Positions 5,236 through 7,933 of a stretch of DNA of 7,933 nucleotides are shown piece by piece. The notes beneath the pieces were generated by a model that saw only the letters and a program-made list of their open reading frames with translations, ran no database searches and was not told the DNA's origin. The position numbers and the translations under genes were made by a program. Source of the DNA: Acidobacteria bacterium AH-259-L09 (GTDB taxonomy: Bacteria > Acidobacteriota > UBA6911 > RPQK01); the NCBI GenBank assembly GCA_027717875.1, contig JALLOL010000113.1, positions 1 through 7,933 on the forward strand, written 5' to 3'. Position 1 is the first letter of the stretch. Each line of letters opens with the position of its first letter.

Positions 5236-6402
5236 TCAAGGTTTGGGATTTAGGATGGCTCCAGGATAATCACCTCCCATGAGGCTTTCATCTCCTATGG
5301 CCAGAATACGAGCCACTTCCTCGTGATAGTAGTCCCTTTTGGACGTGACCGTGGGGTGAACTTGCTCCTGGTACTTTTCCCAACCGCCATCGATCTCCTC
5401 CTTGAGGCGGCTGTATAGATCCTTGTGCTGGCGTCCTTGATTAATTTCTTGCCCATTGTGAAGTTTGATCTCCGAGACCAGTAGACGGGACAAACGCCGA
5501 GCTTCAGCGTGGTACTTGTCCTCCTTCTCGGATCGCTCGGATTCTTGTTGAAGCGAAGACGCGGAGTCCGCCCGGAACTGGATGAACTCTACCGGTTCTG
5601 GCAGCTCAGTTCTCTCCGTTATCGCCGTGGTTTTTTCGGGTTGCCTTTCCTGCGCTGAGGCCGGCAAAGGCTCCCCGGATGGGGCGAGATCTGCAGAAAG
5701 TACTTCCTGGCCACCAGGTTCAGAACCAGTAAGCCGCTGCAGGTATTGGTTCTTCAGAACCAGAACAGTCAGGTGGCTGAGCAGTTCAAGAGAGTCAAGT
5801 GGAATCGAATCAGAGGAGTCAACGTAAAGAACCACTGGGACAAAATCGTCGAAGACCAATGGGATACAAAGAGCCGCCCGGGGAAGTTCTCCGGCTTGTT
5901 TCAGCCAGGCAAAGATCGGGTCCAAATCTGTTCGAGGGACAACGATTCGTTTCCGCAGAGCAGCCTTCAGGATCGGATTCTCCTGGTCTTGGGTGCCCAC
6001 CGACTCCACCTGCTCCAGCTGAAAACCGATGGCCTTCCAGGGTACGTATTGATCGTCCTTTTTCAGAAAAAGAACTCCCCTACTGGCAAGGGATTGCGCC
6101 TCTTCGAGATAAGTCTGTAAGATCTGGTCCTGATTTTGGCTGGTGGACAGCTTCTGAAAGACTGTCTTAATTCGGCTCAGCTCCAAGCCAGGTGCGATTG
6201 AAAGAGTGTCTGGTGTGAAGGCAACGGTGCCTTCGTCCGCCTGCAGCAGTGTGTCAAGGGCCTTGAGTTTCGCTTTGATTTCACTCGCGCTGGCCCCGAG
6301 GAGGGATTCCATCTGGCTGAGTTGATGCTGAATCTCGGCTAAAGACTCCTTGAGCGCTGTCAAGCTGGACAAATCCTTCTCCTGCCCTTTGCGCAAATGC
6401 AT
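5236..6402 (-). CDS. GAF-like domain protein with conserved C-terminal module, function unknown
   Basis: A complete 388-residue soluble protein with no signal peptide or membrane segment. Residues about 10-55 are heptad-rich and probably a coiled coil. Residues about 75-225 look like a GAF-type sensor domain (SRGVLFLKKDDQYVPWKAIGF, a LPRAALCIPLVFDDFVPVVLYVD strand region, then a closing helix). A low-complexity linker (about 226-290) leads to a charged helical module (about 296-385) with the cores HAEARRLSRLLVSEIKL, LYSRLKEEID and DYYHEEVARILA. I associate similar C-terminal modules, often behind GAF-like or zinc-ribbon parts, with uncharacterised acidobacterial proteins; this is recall, not a search. 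No catalytic motif is visible, so a signalling or scaffolding role is plausible only. The ATG at 6402 follows GGGGAAAAG; an upstream ATG (6413) is out of frame. The aminotransferase gene follows after 218 bp of heptamer repeats, and the patatin gene diverges upstream. Confidence 0.8.
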   Translation of the reverse strand: MHLRKGQEKDLSSLTALKESLAEIQHQLSQMESLLGASASEIKAKLKALDTLLQADEGTVAFTPDTLSIAPGLELSRIKTVFQKLSTSQNQDQILQTYLEEAQSLASRGVLFLKKDDQYVPWKAIGFQLEQVESVGTQDQENPILKAALRKRIVVPRTDLDPIFAWLKQAGELPRAALCIPLVFDDFVPVVLYVDSSDSIPLDSLELLSHLTVLVLKNQYLQRLTGSEPGGQEVLSADLAPSGEPLPASAQERQPEKTTAITERTELPEPVEFIQFRADSASSLQQESERSEKEDKYHAEARRLSRLLVSEIKLHNGQEINQGRQHKDLYSRLKEEIDGGWEKYQEQVHPTVTSKRDYYHEEVARILAIGDESLMGGDYPGAILNPKP

Positions 6403-6411
6403 CTTTTCCCC

Positions 6412-6441
6412 ATGTTAGAAGCTGGCTGCAATAGCTGTCAA
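6412..6441 (-). promoter_or_regulatory. Predicted sigma-70-type promoter for the GAF-like gene
   Basis: On the minus strand a perfect TTGACA -35 box (6441 down to 6436) is followed after 18 bp by TAACAT (6417 down to 6412), four of six matches to the -10 consensus. Transcription starting about 7 bp beyond the -10 would begin near 6405, almost at the ATG at 6402. The mRNA would then be nearly leaderless and the GGGGAAAAG tract would not serve as a Shine-Dalgarno. The position between divergent genes supports a promoter; the exact start is uncertain. Confidence 0.5.
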
Positions 6442-6467
6442 CTTTGGTTCTTTGGGCGCTTTGGGCG
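6442..6467. repeat. CTTTGG direct repeats in the divergent promoter region
   Basis: CTTTGGGCG occurs twice back to back (6450-6458 and 6459-6467), preceded by the related CTTTGGTT (6442-6449). The block starts directly upstream of the TTGACA box of the leftward promoter and lies 44 bp before the patatin start codon. Its position suits a binding site for a regulator of one or both divergent genes, but the repeat is short and could be chance. Confidence 0.4.
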
Positions 6468-6510
6468 ACACACGTTAGTGGTATTACTATAGGGCCAAAG
6501 GAAACCAACG

Positions 6511-7665
6511 GTGGCCTATAGCAAGTCATCCTCATGTGCCTTGGTGCTCTCGGGGGGAGGTGCGCGCGGCGCCTACCAGGCCGGAGTCCTTTCTGCTATC
6601 GCTGAACGTATCGGTGCAGAGACTTATTTTCCCGTGATCACCGGGGTTTCAGCAGGAGCGATCAATGCGGTCTCTCTGGCCAGCCATACTGGCTCGCTGG
6701 TCGAAGCGTGTGCTGCTCTACGGCGTGGGTGGCTGAGTCTTTCCCCGCCAAAGGTCTTTAAGGCGGATTTTGTGTCTCTTACCCGCACTCTGCTGAAGTG
6801 GCTCTGGATGCTCCTCAGCGGAGGTACCACTCCTGGCTTTCAGGTACGGGGCATCCTGGAGACGGAGCCGCTGCGGGGCTACCTGGATCGGATGATCGAC
6901 CTGACCGGGATTGAAGCCAATCTGCAGGCCGGGCGTTTGAGAGCATTGGCCCTGTCTGCGACCAGTTACACCACGGGTCAGACCATCACCTTTGTACATG
7001 GCCTTCCCGGTGTCCCGACCTGGGAACGCGCCGGCCGCCGTGCTGTCTTGAGCAAGATTGGATTGGAGCACGTCATGGCTTCCTCGGCTCTGCCTTTAAT
7101 CTTTCCCGCCATCCAGATCGGTGACGACTACTACGGAGATGGCAGTGTTCGCCAGGGTGCGCCCCTGGCGCCCTCGATTCATCTGGGTGCCGATCGTCTC
7201 CTTGCTATTTCGGTGCGCTATCCACGCAGTACTGCTGAAGCAGCAGAGCCACAGGTGGAGGGCTATCCACCGCCCGCCCAGGTGCTTGGCATGCTCATGA
7301 ATGCTGTCTTTCTGGACGCATTGGAGACTGATAGTGAGCGGCTCGAGCGAATCAACCGGACCCTGGCTCTTTTGCCTACTGGAGCCGCCCACCCGGATCT
7401 ATTGCGGCCTATTCAGTTGTTGGTGGTTCGCCCCTCCAAGGATCTAGGTAAGCTTGCGGCCGACTTCGCCGGGCAACTGCCACGCGCCCTGCGAATCCTG
7501 AGTCGTGGTCTCGGCGCTCACCAGTCGAAGGCTCCCGACTTTCTCAGCTATCTGTTGTTCGAACGCCCCTACATCAGGCGTCTCATCCAGCTCGGTCACT
7601 CTGACGGGGCAGCCCAGTGGGACCGCATTGGTCCTTTTCTGGAGCCCGAGTCCTTGAAATCATAG
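6511..7665 (+). CDS. Patatin-like phospholipase
   Basis: A complete 384-residue patatin-family acyl hydrolase. The glycine-rich oxyanion motif GGGARG is at 15-20, the nucleophile S47 lies in GVSAG (45-49), and the catalytic aspartate D210 is in GDGS, giving the Ser-Asp dyad of patatins. The arrangement resembles RssA/YlbK-type bacterial proteins with a longer C-terminal part (about 230-384). There is no signal peptide; a hydrophobic stretch around 94-103 may help membrane contact. It probably hydrolyses phospholipid or other acyl esters, substrate unknown. It starts with GTG at 6511, preceded by AAAGGAAA (6497-6503) at suitable spacing, and the motif lies at the usual distance from this start. 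A weak promoter guess is TTGGGC (6461-6466) with TACTAT (6485-6490). It is divergent from the GAF-like gene and convergent with the fragment at the right edge. Confidence 0.92.
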   Translation: MAYSKSSSCALVLSGGGARGAYQAGVLSAIAERIGAETYFPVITGVSAGAINAVSLASHTGSLVEACAALRRGWLSLSPPKVFKADFVSLTRTLLKWLWMLLSGGTTPGFQVRGILETEPLRGYLDRMIDLTGIEANLQAGRLRALALSATSYTTGQTITFVHGLPGVPTWERAGRRAVLSKIGLEHVMASSALPLIFPAIQIGDDYYGDGSVRQGAPLAPSIHLGADRLLAISVRYPRSTAEAAEPQVEGYPPPAQVLGMLMNAVFLDALETDSERLERINRTLALLPTGAAHPDLLRPIQLLVVRPSKDLGKLAADFAGQLPRALRILSRGLGAHQSKAPDFLSYLLFERPYIRRLIQLGHSDGAAQWDRIGPFLEPESLKS

Positions 7666-7717
7666 TAGCGCATCCGCTCAATCTTGCCTGCGGGCTAATC
7701 CGAGAGGGGACCTGGTT

Positions 7718-7736
7718 GAAACGAGATTGTCGTTTC
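7718..7736. terminator. Small hairpin between convergent genes
   Basis: GAAACGA (7718-7724) and TCGTTTC (7730-7736) form a perfect 7-bp stem with a 5-nt loop in the 78-bp gap between the patatin gene and the gene fragment at the right edge. No T-run follows on either strand, so an intrinsic terminator is only weakly supported. The convergent arrangement makes a bidirectional transcription end plausible. The rest of this gap shows nothing else. Confidence 0.25.
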
Positions 7737-7743
7737 TCAAGTC

Positions 7744-7933
7744 TTAAAATAGCCTCCGAATCTGTTGAATGATGTTTTGCTTCATCGATTCCGGAGTCGA
7801 TTGCGGAGTTTCGTCAACCTTAATTGCCAACTCTTCATCTTTACTTCGCAGTAGAATCATCCATACAGAATCCCGCTTGATGACCAAGCTGACTTGCGCC
7901 TCTTTGCCCGGGGTTTCCTGTAGGGCTTCTTCC
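7744..7933 (-). CDS. C-terminal end of an unidentified protein (partial)
   Basis: On the minus strand an open frame enters from the right edge (first whole codon at 7932) and runs 62 codons to TAA at 7744-7746. The visible protein begins EEALQETPGK, contains a strand-like segment SVWMILLRSKDEELAIKV, and ends in a basic helix, MKQNIIQQIRRLF. The alternation of charged and hydrophobic residues and the lack of stops over 189 bp support real coding, and the other two minus-strand frames are less convincing. No family is recognised. The gene converges on the patatin gene. Confidence 0.6.
   Translation of the reverse strand, partial: EEALQETPGKEAQVSLVIKRDSVWMILLRSKDEELAIKVDETPQSTPESMKQNIIQQIRRLF

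Noticed and set aside
5746..6170. Plus-strand open frames of about 124 codons antisense to the GAF-like gene
   Set aside because: They overlap each other in different frames, lack family motifs, and lie over the GAF-like coding region, which has better domain structure and a promoter.

Overview
The window is bacterial, gene-dense chromosome with six complete or nearly complete genes and one gene cut by the right edge. The lineage is probably Acidobacteriota or a neighbouring phylum. This is a moderate to low confidence inference: it rests mainly on the 388-residue GAF-like protein, whose C-terminal module (HAEARRLSRLLVSEIKL...) I associate with uncharacterised acidobacterial proteins, and on the mixed gene content. 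No tRNA, rRNA, CRISPR, transposase or phage gene was seen.

Layout. Positions 143-3636 (+) form a three-gene catabolic operon: a zinc-dependent alcohol/sugar dehydrogenase, a fumarylacetoacetase-fold 2-keto-3-deoxypentonate dehydratase, and an alpha-ketoglutaric semialdehyde (2,5-dioxopentanoate) dehydrogenase. The last two catalyse the closing steps of non-phosphorylative pentose oxidation (Weimberg-type route), which turns 2-keto-3-deoxypentonate into 2-oxoglutarate. The dehydrogenase is a candidate for the first step, pentose oxidation. The lactonase and pentonate dehydratase are not in the window. A GC-rich hairpin with competing pairings lies between genes two and three.

Positions 3830-6402 (-) hold a GAF-like protein of unknown function and, 218 bp downstream of it, a fold-type I PLP aminotransferase of the kynurenine/methionine aminotransferase type. 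The aminotransferase converges on the pentose operon. Positions 6511-7665 (+) encode a patatin-like phospholipase, divergent from the GAF-like gene across a 108-bp region that holds a good promoter for the GAF-like gene and a run of CTTTGG repeats. At the right edge, 7744-7933 (-) is the C-terminal end of an unidentified gene.

The most unusual structure is in the gaps between genes. Two of them are almost filled by 7-bp tandem repeats arranged as inverted pairs. The gap between the convergent aldehyde dehydrogenase and aminotransferase genes carries a perfect 43-bp inverted repeat (3635-3677 / 3774-3816) built on GAATTCT/GGATTCT units around a 96-bp core, followed by a T6 run. The gap upstream of the aminotransferase carries an imperfect inverted pair (5019-5080 / 5161-5230) built on different heptamers that alternate in a 14-bp pattern, around an 80-bp core. 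A third, unpaired GAATTCT array (44-70) lies at the left edge and may be half of another such element. The shared arm-core-arm design with unrelated heptamers is the best candidate here for something undescribed.
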